NCBI GenBank assembly: GCA_963921935.1
Contig: OY998185.1
Location: forward strand, 59,721,717-59,785,716
DNA length: 64,000 nt
Reading direction: 5' to 3'
Origin: Galeruca laticollis
Taxonomy: Eukaryota > Arthropoda > Insecta > Coleoptera > Chrysomelidae
The notes beneath the pieces are model-generated. The model saw only the letters and a program-made list of their open reading frames with translations, was not told the DNA's origin and did not search any database. Position numbers and translations under genes: made by a program. Shown piece by piece: positions 1 to 10,500 of this stretch; position 1 is the stretch's first letter; every line of letters starts with the position of its first letter.

Positions 1-482
1 TCATCTCGCTCTTCTATCTACTATTTCATTCATTGTTGCCAGTCTTCTACGAGCGAATGCCACTAATGATTACTTCATATACGGATGTAAGTAAAATCTT
101 GTTTTTTCAACGTGAAAATAACTCGGTCACTTTTATAATATTTAGTAATTTTTTTCATTCAAATTAACAATAAACGGTTTTAAAAATTAGAACTAACTTT
201 TCCGCACTTGAATAGCTGGACCATACAAACGTGCTCTGTGAGCTCCTTCAAACACCCGCACTTCACACTTCTCCCCTTTGACGGTCTAACACTAAGCCGT
301 GGTTTTAACAGGATAGGTCGCTGCATTTAGTACAGCGCAGCAAGTTTAACGTAATTATAGTGCGGGTGCTTCTGTGTATTGTTGACAATTATTATATAAA
401 CTGTGGACTATGGAAAGATTAAGCATCGAATTAATACAGTTTTGAAAACACAACTGTACTCTAAAAACAAAATACAGGCAAT
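1..482. other. No gene seen; one repeat-end motif
   Basis: No convincing coding sequence. At about 168-206 there is a copy of the end motif ATAAACGGTTTTAA followed by AACTAACTTTTCCGCA. The same motif opens the satellite-bearing repeats at 8509 and 29043, and appears inverted near 30218. Here it is cut off after about 40 bases, so it is a scrap of that repeat family. Confidence 0.6.
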
Positions 483-1062
483 AAATGGACATTGCAAACC
501 CCCGCTGTAGACTCTGTAATAAGGAACAGGAGACGATCCAGCATATAATATCAGCCTGCACCCAATTAGCCCGCACCGCTTACCTGAGTCGACACAATAA
601 TATGGGAAAGAAACTACATCTCGCTCTGACCCAAAGATTAAATCTTAAAACAGGAAAAACACCAGGGTATAAACATCAACCGATAAGTCTAGTTGAAAAT
701 GAGCACTATAAAGTCTATTGAGATACTCTGATAAGAACAGAGCGATATTTTCAACACAACAAACCGGACATGATCGTGCTAGATAAAAACAGCAAATATA
801 TGATCATTATTTATTTTTCGGTACCACTGGATGATAATCTAGGAAAATGTTACAAAGACAAAATAATGCGGTATCGTCCGCTAGCAGGTGAGGTAAGAGA
901 TGGAATTTAAGAAAGGTGGAGATCAAACCATTTATAATATCTGCAAATGGCTTAGTGCACGCTAAAGTAACTAAACACATAGAAGAGCTAAGCATTTCTC
1001 GACATATCTGTGGTTTGATGCAAAAAGCAGTAATTCTGGGAACAACTGCAATTGTCCGAAAA
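483..1062 (+). pseudogene. Dong/R4-type LINE fragment A, C-terminal region
   Basis: The translation gives the C-terminal part of a non-LTR retrotransposon with a restriction-like endonuclease. It contains a CCHC knuckle (CRLC ... HI ... C, about 507-561), then an SRHN motif, a PDMIVLD endonuclease motif (about 763-783) and the family's final helix (QKAVILGTTAIVRK, about 1021-1060). A stop at about 721 and a frameshift near 905 break it. The closest relative in the window is the fragment at 2302-3352, which shares long stretches with it. The 5' part (RT) is absent and the boundary near 483 is abrupt. The clade call rests on the CCHC plus PD..D layout known for R2/R4/Dong elements. Confidence 0.75.
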
Positions 1063-1873
1063 GACGAACCAACCATACACAACGAAAAAGTTAACCTATG
1101 GTCAGGGAAAGAAATACACGGACGTTACTACAACCACTCTAAAAATACAAGCATTGACCAAACACACTCCCACACATGGCTAGACAAAGGAAACCTATTC
1201 CCCGAAACAGAAGAATTCATGTTGGCGATCCAAGACGGTATAAGCAACACATACGCATACAGTAAATTCATAATTAAAGACCCGACAGTAACGAAGGATA
1301 AATGCCGACGATGTCACAACGCACGAGAAACAATTGAACATATAACTAATAGCTGTAACACACTAGCATCCACCAAATACCTAGATAGACACAACGCCGC
1401 TGCAAAAATCAGACACCAAAGCATTGCTATTTAACATTCACTGTTAAACACCCTACTACACATACACACCATCTGAAATACTTGAAAACGAAGACTACAA
1501 ACTATATTGGGATAAAACTCTCCAATCTGACAAATCCCTATTATGCACTAGACCTGATATAACGTTCACAGACAAGAAGGAGAAACACACATACCTAATA
1601 GACATATCAATACCAAATGACCACAACGTACCATCTAAATATTCGGAAAAAATTCAAAAGTATATCCCGCTCGCCATAGAACTTGAAAGAACATGGAAAC
1701 AAAAGACGACCACTGTCACACCAATCATCATTTCATCAACAGGCCTCACTCACACATCCTTCATCGGACACCTATCAGAACTCAATCTACCCGCAACCAT
1801 ACACAACCAAACACAGAAAGCCGTAATACTGCAAACATGCAACATTGTTCGATCATTCCTACGACATCAATAG
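1063..1873 (+). pseudogene. Dong/R4-type LINE fragment B, C-terminal region
   Basis: This is a second, more diverged subfamily joined directly to fragment A without a microsatellite. It is open to 1434 and then continues in another frame to a stop at about 1871. Visible in order: the W..K.iHGRYY linker, LFPETE, a CCHC knuckle (CRRC ... HI ... C, about 1309-1365), a DRHN motif, a PDITFTD endonuclease motif (about 1552-1575), DISIP, and the terminal helix QKAVILQTCNIVRSFL. One frameshift near 1435 separates the knuckle from the endonuclease. It ends about 70 bases before the long (ATA)n tract. Confidence 0.72.
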
Positions 1874-1941
1874 AGTTCACCTATAGTTGGTCTCCACCTA
1901 TATAGGCGGAACACACCAGGACAAACCTGTGCTTCACTTCC

Positions 1942-2070
<129 letters not shown>

Positions 2071-2073
2071 GGG

Positions 2074-2275
2074 AATGATGCGGGATAGTTTGAAAGCATA
2101 CTTAGAGATGATCCCAGGTAAACCATCCATGTATGAAGTGCAAAAAATTGCACTCATGGGAACTGCTCACATAATAAGAAAGTTGCTAGGGTGAATGACT
2201 TTGATCTCTAGTTGAGAACTGTATTCACCCATTTTACCGCCAAATCTATAGTAAGGCGAGAGGAAAAAATATAGA
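2074..2275 (+). pseudogene. Dong/R4-type LINE fragment C, 3' end only
   Basis: A short copy of the last ~40 codons, in the frame starting near 2076 (MMRDSLKAYLEMIPG, then EVQKIALMGTAHIIRKLLG and a stop at about 2192). The final segment aligns with the QKAVILGTTAIVRK ends of the neighbouring copies. About 80 bases of 3' untranslated sequence follow and run straight into an (AAT)n tract. It is a severely 5'-truncated insertion starting at the end of the (ATA)n tract. Confidence 0.7.
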
Positions 2276-2301
2276 AATAATAATAATAATAATAATAATA
2301 A
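2276..2301 (+). repeat. (AAT)n tract
   Basis: About 26 bases of AAT repeats marking the 3' end of LINE fragment C and the 5' junction of fragment D, whose open frame begins in the next bases. Confidence 0.95.
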
Positions 2302-3352
2302 ACAAACAAACAAATAGACAGACAAGTACGTACAACGCTCACAAAATTTCGCCTACACCATCCAAAATCTGCGATGGAGCGATTGTATATACCCAGGAAA
2401 GAAGGTGGCCGTGGACTGACTAATCTCGAGAGCATGTTAGTGGATGAAACTCAAAAACTGAGAGGATATTTTAAAAATAAGAACTTACCTCTATTCAGAT
2501 GCCTAGTTACAGTTGATGATGGATACTCGGCACTAAACCTCGCCGACGGGGAACCTGATAGGGAAAATGACTGCATCAATAAAATGAAGGAAACTTGGCA
2601 GGTAAAAGTGTTACATGGCAGATATTACAACTCACTGCACCAGGAAGATGCAGATTTCAGAGCAACAAATACTTACCTTATGACGGGGTACTTGTTTGCG
2701 GAAACCGAAGGCGCACTCCATGCAATCCAGGACCAAGTGGTGGCAACGCGTTGCCACCAGAAATATATCATTAAAATGGACATCCCAAACCCCCCCTGTA
2801 GACTCTGTAATAAGGAACAGGAGACGATCCAGCACATAATATCAGCCTGCACCCAATTAGCCCCCACCGCTTACCTGAGTAGACACAACAATATGGGAAA
2901 GGAACTACATCTCGCTGTGACCCAAAGATTAAATCTAAAAACAGGAAAAACACCAGGGTACAAACATCAACCGTTAAGTCTAGTTGAAAATGAGCACTAT
3001 AAAGTCTATTGGGATACTTTGATAAGAACAGACCGAGAAGTTCAACACAACAAACCAGACATGATCGTGCTAGATAAAAACAGCAAATCTGCGATCATTA
3101 TTGATTTTTCGGTCCCACTGGACAAAAATCTGGGGAAAGCTTACAAAGACAAGATAATGCGATATCGTCCGCTAGCAGATGAGGTAAGAGATTTATGGAA
3201 TTTAAGAAAGGTAGATATCAAACCATTCATAATTTCTGCAAATAGCTTAGTGCACGTTAAAGTAACTAACCCCCTAATTAAGTAGGTTTATACCTTGATG
3301 CAACTGCGTCCGGTAGAAACTGCTATCACCAACCATGTACAAGTGTGAAAAA
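2302..3352 (+). pseudogene. Dong/R4-type LINE fragment D, longest open copy
   Basis: An open frame runs from the base after the (AAT)n tract (about 2302) to a stop at 3285, roughly 327 codons. An internal ATG lies at 2374. It begins with the post-RT segment (RTTLTKF, HHPKSA, ERLYIPRKEGGRG), continues through ALNLADGE, HGRYY and LFAETEGALHAIQD, then the CCHC knuckle (CRLC ... HI ... C, about 2797-2850), SRHN, and the PDMIVLD plus IDFSVPLDKN endonuclease core. The C-terminal helix seen in other copies is lost after VHVKVTN, so the end is deleted. About 65 bases of 3' sequence end in (AAT)n. The reverse transcriptase domain is missing because of 5' truncation exactly at the microsatellite. Confidence 0.8.
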
Positions 3353-3374
3353 AAATAATAATAATAATAATAAT
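3353..3374 (+). repeat. (AAT)n tract
   Basis: About 22 bases of AAT repeats between LINE fragments D and E. Coding homology of fragment E starts immediately after it. Confidence 0.95.
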
Positions 3375-4423
3375 GGACGCAAACCGACCTTGAAAACATC
3401 AACAGACTTACGAGAACAGAACAAACAAAACATAGAAACCACCACCCACACGCATGCAACGAAAGAATAACAATAGGAAGAGAAGAGGGAGGAAGAGGAA
3501 TGATGGATGTTGTCACACTACACACAAATCAGATACAGATATTCTATAGAGCAATTGTACAAGCAGACAGAGAATACACACCTCTCAACCTCTCGCATAC
3601 GCAGCAAATATACAATACACAAACACAACAGCAGAAGATAGAAGAATGGACACAGAAAAAATTACATGGTAAACATACTTATAACATGAAAAATGAATAC
3701 ATCAGTATCGTACAAATGGCTCCAAAAAGGTGAACTGTATCCTGAAACATAATGAAAAACCCTAATACCACAGACGACAAATGCAGAAAATGCCACCAAT
3801 TTCCCGAAACAATCGACCACATTACGGCAGGATGTAAGTTGATGGCTGGATCTGAATATACTAACAGACATAATACAGCGGCAAAGATCATACACCAGCA
3901 GCTTGCACTACAACATAAACTGATCACAGAAACACAACCATATTACACATACCTACCACAAACGATATTGGAAAACGAATAATACAAGTTATATTGGGAT
4001 ATAACCATTCATACAGACAAAACAGTAATGTACAATAGACCAGATATAACATTACAAATCAAAAAAGAGAAGATCGCCTACATTATTGCTGTTCCATCTG
4101 ACAATAATATAAATAACAAATACAGAGAAAAGAAAGAGAAATACCAGCAGTTAGCAATAGAAATAGAACGTATATGGAAACAGAAACAAGTAATTGTAAT
4201 ACTTTTCATAATATCTGTTACAGGAATTACCCCAACAACATTCATCACACACCTCACGCAGTTAAATCTTCCACATTACACCCACACCCAGATACAAAAA
4301 GCAGTCATCCTACACACATGCAATATCACCAGATTATTTCTAAACCAAAGATAGAGTAAAAGTAGACTTGAGTGCAAACTCCGTCTGCTATTTATAAGAA
4401 ACCACAATTGTGAGAAATAGAGC
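3375..4423 (+). pseudogene. Dong/R4-type LINE fragment E
   Basis: A fragment related to B. The frame opens right after the (AAT)n tract with a segment equivalent to fragment D's start (ENINRL, HHPHACNERITIGREEGGRGM). It continues to a stop at 3733, with the correct frame (SYKWLQKGELYPET) recoverable up to about 3750. After a small deletion the CCHC knuckle follows (CRKC ... HI ... C, about 3781-3834). The endonuclease part (RPDITLQIKK) and the terminal helix (QKAVILHTCNITRLFL) end at about 4352. At least two frameshifts or deletions and a stop at 3980 disable it. The ~70-base 3' tail ends in (AAT)n. Confidence 0.75.
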
Positions 4424-4438
4424 ATAATAATAATAATA
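4424..4438 (+). repeat. (AAT)n tract
   Basis: Short AAT repeat (about 5 units) between LINE fragments E and F. Confidence 0.9.
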
Positions 4439-4440
4439 GG

Positions 4441-5094
4441 TATGGAGCGGTGGGGGAATCTATAGAGCATATAATTGTAGGCTGTAGATCGCTTGCAGAT
4501 AACGCATACCTAGGACGTCATAACCAAGTAGCCAAGATCATCCACCAACAGCTGGCTCTCAAGAACGGATTTCTTCAAACATGTCCACCTTATTACAAAT
4601 ACCAGCCTCAAGCCGTCTTAGAAACAGATAATGCTATATTGGGACAGGCCTATAACAACGGATAGGACAGTAGACTACAACAGACCGGACATCATCATCA
4701 TCGACAATGAGAAAAGGACTGGAACCATTATCGACATAGCCGTGCCGCTTTCCTATAACGTCAGTAAAACTGAGAGAGAAAAAGTTACTAAGTACGAAAA
4801 CCTGGCGGTTGAGCTTAAGAACATCTGGCAGCTGACTGGAGTTTGAACAATCCCACTATTAATTTCAGCAGAAGGGATTGCTTCGAAAAATCTTCAGGAC
4901 ATTGGATTATCCCAGAACATCATGGGATATGCGCAGAAGGCAGTTATACTTCAGACTTGCCATATAATACCCACATTCCTGAATGGAGCCTGAGTGAGAA
5001 CAACTGAATTATTTTTTCACCAGACTGTCCCAGTCTTAATGATCAGGCTAAATGGTTACCAGCGAAAGCTGAGACAGCGCGAAACATAATAATA
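4441..5094 (+). pseudogene. Dong/R4-type LINE fragment F
   Basis: A third subfamily, truncated inside the CCHC knuckle: only ESIEHIIVGC remains, about 4456-4485. It continues with GRHN and YQPQAVLE, then a frameshift near 4640, a PDIIIID motif (about 4687-4707), DIAVPL, and the end helix QKAVILQTCHIIPTFL (about 4936-4985). A stop at 4846 also breaks it. About 100 bases of 3' sequence lead to (AAT)n at 5095-5107. Confidence 0.73.
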
Positions 5095-5107
5095 ATAATA
5101 ATAATAA
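5095..5107 (+). repeat. (AAT)n tract
   Basis: Short AAT repeat between LINE fragments F and G. Confidence 0.9.
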
Positions 5108-5402
5108 AACATACCACCCAGTAAAAATGCTATCGAAACCTTCTGGAGTTCCGTATGAAGCAATGCAGTTACTCACAAAAACACAGCAACATGGTTAAAT
5201 ACGGAAGAGCAAAGGTATAGCCGCATCGATCATACATCAGATATAACAATAACAGAAGCAGATTTCACCAAAACTATTGAAAGCACCCATAACTGGAAGG
5301 CACCTGGAACTGATGCAGTACAGAACTACTGGTATAAACAACTTACAAAAGTGCACAGTCATCTTGCTAAATTCATTGCAGATATCGTACAGCACCCACT
5401 GT
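5108..5402 (+). pseudogene. Dong/R4-type LINE fragment G, start of RT domain
   Basis: Unlike its neighbours this piece comes from the N-terminal side of reverse transcriptase. In the frame through about 5125-5402 one reads PSKNAIETFWSSV, then after a frame change NTEEQRYSRI and NWKAPGTDAVQNYWYKQLTK, HSHLAKFIADIVQHPL and a stop. The NWK.PG.D..QN.W...T..H pattern is characteristic of the R2/R4/Dong RT start. It is cut at the catalytic part and is not followed by a visible 3' end, so it may be the 5' part of a copy whose remainder was deleted. Confidence 0.65.
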
Positions 5403-6081
5403 AATAGTAAAAAAGGGCATTTTAATAGATTGTATAGGAGGGTTTTAAAAGTCAAAATCTGTGAAATAGGTCAAAATATATCAAGTGCCCTAATATCTCC
5501 AGTAACTTTTGACTTAACTACACGATATTTTTTAGCAGGTATATCAAAAAATTTAAAAATAAGAATTAGCATGTGCTAGGACTGTCATCACACTGTATGT
5601 ACATACTACATCAATGATAGTTTTTGAATCATGTGGTGTAGTGTTGTAATCGAGAGGCATAGGCCAATAAAACCATCGAACTTTGCTACCCTGTATATTT
5701 AATATATTTCACCACTTAATTTTTATAAATCCTAATTAAGATTTTTTAATTCTAGTTAAAGCAGTTTATAAGATCATATTTTATTGGTTGAAAAAATGTA
5801 GATTTATATTTCCCCTGTATAAATTTGCAATTTAGGCAGTTAAACCGATAAATGGAAATTATGATTTTTGTTATATTCTTAATATTAGTTACTACTCAAG
5901 AGAAGGCATCTTGGTATACATCTAGCGTGGCTATGATAAAATATTTTTACAAAAAAAATGAACATCTATCTGTCATTGAGTTTTACAATAAGTGTCACTT
6001 ATAGTTATTTATAGTACCGTTTAGTATTATTCAGTTATTTATCTTAAAATAACAATGTTTTAACTCAATTTTTTTGCTAAT
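5403..6081. other. A+T-rich, no gene seen
   Basis: Short open frames only, none resembling a known family. No RNA gene or clear repeat unit was recognised. Confidence 0.6.
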
Positions 6082-6588
6082 ATGGCATTTGCAAATAGAG
6101 TAAATTGTTATGTGTGTAATAGAAACTTTCAAGTTCGACTGACGACGCGTTTAAACGAAGACAATAATATAGTTCTTCTAAACCTAGCTACTTATAGACG
6201 ACAAGCTGCCGGATATTTTGATATCGAGAATTTAGAGGCAATAGAAATAAGATCGTGTTTAAATTATTATCATGCAATTGCAGAGGACATTAAACAGATA
6301 GAAAACAATCCAAATTGCCCCAGACTTAACGTTTTCATTCCCTATTCAGTACAGGGTTGTATAATATGTACTGCGTAAAGTAACGTAAGAAAAATGTCGC
6401 TAGAATGTAGAGCCAATATTTTTATAGTTTCTAATATTTATGTGCCTGAACATTTAGAGATTTATGACATTCATTTAGATAATTTTGTTTTTTTATTATT
6501 TGATTTACATGGTGATAGTGACACTAAAGTTAAAAAAATAGATCTTGCAAGATGTATATGTTACTATATATTTTTTAACATTTTTTAG
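6082..6588 (+). pseudogene. Unrecognised ORF with one in-frame stop
   Basis: ATG at 6082 opens 98 codons to a TAA at 6376-6378. The same frame then continues without another stop to 6588, about 168 codons in total. The first part has CYVCNRNF near the start and CIIC just before the stop; the second has SLECRANIFIVSNIYVPEH. Cysteine pairs and a histidine spaced like a zinc-binding module are visible. I have a loose impression of N-terminal zinc modules of insect DDE transposons, but I do not recognise the family. It ends next to the splice acceptor of the SLC46-like exon, so it is probably intronic or a mobile-element remnant. Confidence 0.4.
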
Positions 6589-6829
6589 CGGTCATCGCAA
6601 TTGCATTTAGAGGTGTGGGTAATGTAATGCTCAGAACTGTTATATCATTGATAATATCGCCACAGGAAATGGGAAAAATTTTCGCAGTAAATAGTATTTT
6701 GACAAGTCTGGATGAATTGATAGCAAATCTAACATACCCGCTTGTCTACAACGCAACATTAAATACTAACAGCGGCATTTTTTATTATTTGTCTGCCACA
6801 ATGATGGCGATTGGTGGAATTCTGATTAT
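6589..6829 (+). CDS. SLC46/folate-transporter-like MFS gene, penultimate exon
   Basis: The exon is bounded by an acceptor (tttttttagC, AG at 6587-6588) and a strong donor (GTAAGT at 6830). It reads VIAIAFRGVGNVMLRTVIS, SLIISPQEMGKIFAVNSIL, NLTYPLVYNATL, GIFYYLSATMMAIGGILI. This matches the late transmembrane part of SLC46-family transporters (proton-coupled folate transporter-like): an FR..GN...R...S..I...E.GK.FA loop and two hydrophobic helices. The family moves folates or other solutes across membranes by proton coupling. Intron phase (AT|A) joins it exactly to the exon at 7864. Upstream exons must lie outside the window or beyond the LINE cluster. Confidence 0.75.
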
Positions 6830-7863
6830 GTAAGTACAATACAGTTTGTCCCAAAATCATTTAAATTTACAGTTTTTGTAATATTATTGCTATAATACCG
6901 TGATTAGAAGGGGTCACCTTACAAACGTTCCGGTAGTTCTGAATTTTTTGAATGTTATCTAGGATTGTTAGTGAGTGTTTAAAAAGCAAAATGAACAATT
7001 TCTCCCCCGCCGGGCCCGCCGATATATTGAAAAAACTGGAAAAATCGGCAATTTCTTCAGATTTTCGCTAATATCTTCGTTTAAGTACATTTTAGTTAAA
7101 GAAGATTTCTACACAATGTTAGAGAAATAGAGAATTAAATTTCTCATAATTTACGTATTAAATTTTGGTTCTAGGACATGTAGTTACGGAGATACTCACT
7201 TTTTAAAAATAATTAAAAATCAAATTATCCGCAAATTGGTCATGCTTCTAACTTTAGAACCCTCTAATTCAGTTATGGCACGAAAACAAGTATCAATATG
7301 AATTAGTAGGGACTTTAATTACCTACAAAATTCATCTACTCGTTTTTGTTAGCAACCCAATATGGAGTGAATGGGGGAGTAAAAAAAACGCGGAATTGCG
7401 TATAAGGGACAAAATCATTATTATACGCAGCTTTCTAAGTAATAAAAACGAAGGTAGTATTGGCGTAACCAAATCCTTACTTAGTATTTATTTCCCTTCC
7501 CATATACTGGGTGTTATTTCTAAACGTGACCTTTTTCCGATGAAATTTTTTTTAATTACAATTAAATCATATTAGAACTCAAAATTTAATATAAATTTTA
7601 TATATGGACAACAATTTCCCTGAACAGAAAATACTGTACGTACTCAACTTAATAGGTGACGGCCCGGTTTGTAAGCGAGTCTAACAGACACTCTAAGTAC
7701 AAGTACTTCTTCCACAATGTGGTATCTGGCGTATTCCTGTCTAGACAAATTCATTATCCGACTCATTCCATGTTGTTTTTTATATTTTTTTTTATATTTT
7801 GTGTGATCGTTTTTGTCATTATCACGGATGCCATTCATACGCAATAATTTCTTTTTTTTTCAG
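6830..7863 (+). other. Intron of the SLC46-like gene
   Basis: 1034-base intron with donor GTAAGT and acceptor tttttttttcAG. It is A+T rich and holds no coding sequence that I can support. Confidence 0.7.
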
Positions 7864-8041
7864 ATATATGATGAACGAAAATTACGCTCATTATGAACCT
7901 CCCACAAAAGGAGAACAACTCGAAGCAGAATTAGAGAATAAGGAAAGTACGGACATGTTCACTAAAACTCAACGAACGAGTCTGGAAATAGACACCAGGA
8001 GATTGTCTATTAGATCTATAACGAATAACGCAATTCCTTAA
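7864..8041 (+). CDS. SLC46-like MFS gene, terminal exon
   Basis: It completes the isoleucine codon split by the intron and reads YMMNENYAHYEPPTKG, then EQLEAELENKE, and ends ..RSITNNAIP at a TAA (8039-8041). This is a hydrophilic cytoplasmic C-terminal tail following the last transmembrane helix, as expected for SLC46-type transporters. No frameshift or stop is present in either exon, so the gene may be functional. Possible polyadenylation sequence is A-rich (about 8080-8110), but no clean AATAAA is seen nearby. Confidence 0.72.
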
Positions 8042-8387
8042 GGCGTATCTAATACAGAAATTCTCTAAAATGGTAACAACATGAATAATGAAAAAATAAG
8101 AAAAAAATCATCATATCATATTTATTGTTAGTAATTAGTAAGCAACAAAAATTTTAGAATATTTTTGTAAAATGTAATTTTTTCAGCTTTCAGGATTCAA
8201 TAATCGTCTAAATTAGATGCTAATGCCTTTTTACGCATGATTTCTAACTCTCTCATTATTCTACGTCCCTATATTTTATCACTACTGGCTTCATATAAAT
8301 TAGTTTTCATTTACATGATATATCAAACTTGCTTATCATTCTATTTTACTCTCTTCCACATTGTACCATTGTCCCAAGATTTATATC
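8042..8387. other. 3' flank of SLC46-like gene, no gene seen
   Basis: Probable 3' untranslated and intergenic sequence, A+T rich, with nothing else recognisable. Confidence 0.5.
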
Positions 8388-8510
8388 ACAGGCAGTAACT
8401 CAGGAATTAACGAATAGGTTTGTTTGAAAATTGGGTAATGTTTTTGCGACCTACAGTATACAGGGTATCTGTGACGTTATCATAGAAGCAGGAACGTCAT
8501 CGCAATGAAA
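8388..8510 (+). repeat. Left copy of a long inverted repeat
   Basis: It starts ACAGGCAGTAACTCAGG and ends at ..CATCGCAATGAAAA. The reverse complement is at 12050-12189, with one ~14-base gap (the left copy lacks a segment after ACCTACAGTA) and few mismatches. Together the two copies bracket 3.8 kb of satellite, PLE, gypsy and mariner scraps. They could be terminal inverted repeats of one element or two opposed copies of one repeat. Confidence 0.85.
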
Positions 8511-9136
8511 ATAAACGGTTTTAAAGATTGAAACTAACTTTTCCGCATCTGTGGCCCTGAACAATGTTCTATCATAAAATTGTTACTTGTATACAGTTCG
8601 GGGGATGTATCGTGCTAATAAACAGAATTTCTCCAAAAATAACCAAAAATTTAGTATATCTGGATTTATAGGACCCGCTGTACTCGCTCTAGTCAACTGA
8701 AAATCAATAGGGTACATCTGTAAGACACCTTGAACAATATTCAATCATCAAATTGATCAATCTTATACTCTCTGGAGGCTGTATCGTGCTAACAAACTGA
8801 CAATTCTCCAAAAATAACAAAAATTTGGTACCTCATGTACCATAACACCCGTTATACTGGCTTTAGTGAGCTGAATATCAACAGGGTTCATCTTTGAGAT
8901 GCTCTGAATAAGATTCAATCATAAAATTGGTCACTTGTATATACTCCGGAGGATCTATCGTGCTAACAAACTGAAACTTCTCCAAAAATATCGTACTTAA
9001 AGTACTATAGCACTTGTTGTATTGGCTCTGGTGAGCTGAAAATCGATAAAGTGAGATGTTCTGAATAATATTCAATTATAAAATTGGTGACTTGTTGAAC
9101 TCGGGAGGCTGTATCGTGCTAACAAACTGAAATTTG
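8509..9136 (+). repeat. ~176-bp satellite, about 3.5 units
   Basis: It begins with the end motif AAATAAACGGTTTTAA and then tandem units that each contain CTCCAAAAATA, a ..GAGCTGAAAATCAATAGGG block, AATATTCAATCATAAAATTG and GGCTGTATCGTGCTAACAAACTG. Successive CTCCAAAAATA blocks start near 8632, 8804 and 8980, giving a period of about 172-178. Related arrays are at 9991-10108, 28340-28620 and 29043-29860. The array is interrupted at 9136/9991 by a PLE insertion. Confidence 0.9.
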
Positions 9137-9990
9137 AACGATGAAATAAAACAATATAGTTTGTTTAAATCTTCATATATTTGAACTAATGTTCAATTTA
9201 AACTTGTTGACGCATTTCACTAACACAGTAGCTTTGTCAAAACGAATGGAGGTAAAATATAAAAAATGTCTTATATATATACAGTGCTAAATCTATTTAC
9301 TAAGGTTAACAATGGTATTGAAAGAAATTACCTGGAAATTCATTCACTACAAACATTCCTAAGCTATCTTCTAGGTAAAGAGGTTCAATAAAGGAGACTG
9401 ATTGATATCTATTTGGTCGTTAAGGAGATTACCTGAATATTTATTTTTGTTAATCTCTAGGGCCTCTAATGAATTTAAACTAAAGGATTTACCGACTACA
9501 TGGAGAATTTCAAAATTTGGGTCGAAAATGTGTTGGTTTTCTAATAAATGATTTGAGTAGTTAGAATCTAATTTTTTGTTGTCATAGCTACGTTTGTGTT
9601 CCGAAATTCTAGTTTTAAAATTTCTAAAAGTTCTACCGATATAAATTTTATCACAATTGTCATTGCCACATTTTAATTTATAAACTCCTGATTTGTTTAA
9701 TTTTGAAGATTTAGATTTATTATTTTTAATGAATTTGGATAAATTGTGATCAGTTTTAAAGGAAATATTCATGTCTAAAGTTTCTAAAAATGATTTAATT
9801 TTTAAGGATGGTGTTCGAAAGTATGTTAAGCTTTTAAATTGTTTATTATTTTTATCTGAAGGGAATACTTGTTCTAAAGTCTGTTTTTTTATCTTTTTAT
9901 TTATGATATTGTCAATTAAATTTAAACAAACTATATTGTTTTATTTCATCGTTCAGTATGGATCTTCATCAAGTAAAAGCCTCATCTATT
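9137..9990 (-). mobile_element. Penelope-like element, truncated, in satellite
   Basis: 854-base insertion in the satellite, flanked by a 14-bp target duplication CAAACTGAAATTTG (9123-9136 and 9991-10004). Its outermost 34 bases at the left (9137-9170) recur as a perfect inverted copy at 9920-9953. Beyond that copy a 37-base tail (9954-9990) reaches the right target duplication. The only coding content is the GIY-YIG end on the minus strand, so the left end is the element's 3' end. The inverted short copy plus tail at the 5' side matches the known end structure of PLE insertions. Confidence 0.85.
9371..9960 (-). pseudogene. PLE GIY-YIG endonuclease, C-terminal part
   Basis: The open frame runs on the minus strand from about 9960 to the stop at 9371, with an ATG at 9772 that is internal to the protein. 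The early part (VFPSDKNNKQFKSLTYFRTP, IKSFLETLDMNISFKT) is the connector of PLE proteins. It is followed by SGVYKLKC ... CDKIYIGRTFRNFKTRISEH, which is the GIY-YIG nuclease core with its zinc-type cysteines, and then NHLLENQH and EALEINK. In PLEs this nuclease nicks DNA for target-primed reverse transcription. The reverse transcriptase is missing by 5' truncation. Confidence 0.85.
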
Positions 9991-10108
9991 CAAACTGAAA
10001 TTTGTCAAAAAATGATTAAATGTCGTACTTCAAGTACCATAGTACCCGTTGTACTGGCTCTGGTGAGCTGAAAATCAATAGGGTACATCTGCGATATATC
10101 CATGTACA
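9991..10108 (+). repeat. ~176-bp satellite, resumed after PLE
   Basis: It continues the array interrupted at 9136. It contains GTCGTACTTCAAGTACCAT, TGGCTCTGGTGAGCTGAAAA and CAATAGGGTACATCTG before passing into gypsy-derived sequence at about 10109. Confidence 0.85.
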
Positions 10109-10500
10109 TTCATCTCGTCCATTCCCAGAATCACATCTTCTTCAATATCAGCTACGATTACCGTGTACGTCAACTTTTATGCGCCAACTCCCAATTGGAT
10201 TTGTGTCTCACCGTAAACGTTGGCACTCTCACCTGTGGCGGTCCGCAGTGGCAGTCTCATTGGTAAAAGCTTCTTCTTGGGGTTTATTATTTCTGGTCGT
10301 ATAATATTTCTAGTTGCTCCAGTGTCTACCAGCAGAGTATATCTCTTACCATTCACTTCTCCATCTACATATACACTGTCGTTGCGACATCTGAGAGAAG
10401 CTATCAGTATGAGAGGTCTTTGGAACTATCATGGGCCGGCGCTGCCCCCTCGTAGCCGACCCGTTCTAGTTTTCCTGTGACTGGGGTTCTTGGTTTGCAG
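10109..10500 (-). pseudogene. Ty3/gypsy protease fragment
   Basis: Read on the minus strand in shifting frames: SVYVDGEVNGKRYTLLVDTG followed by ATRNIIRPEIINPKKK, then LRTATGESANVYGETQIQLGVG and TYTVIVADIEEDVILGMDEM. This is a retroviral-type aspartic protease: DTGA active site, flap region with ATGE, and the ILG..  motif near the end. Sequence before DTG resembles a gag-pol linker. Stops and frameshifts are present and no RT follows, so it is a small dead fragment. Confidence 0.75.

Noticed and set aside
8509..10108. CRISPR array
   Set aside because: The repeats are ~176-bp satellite units without short repeats and unique spacers; the genome is eukaryotic.
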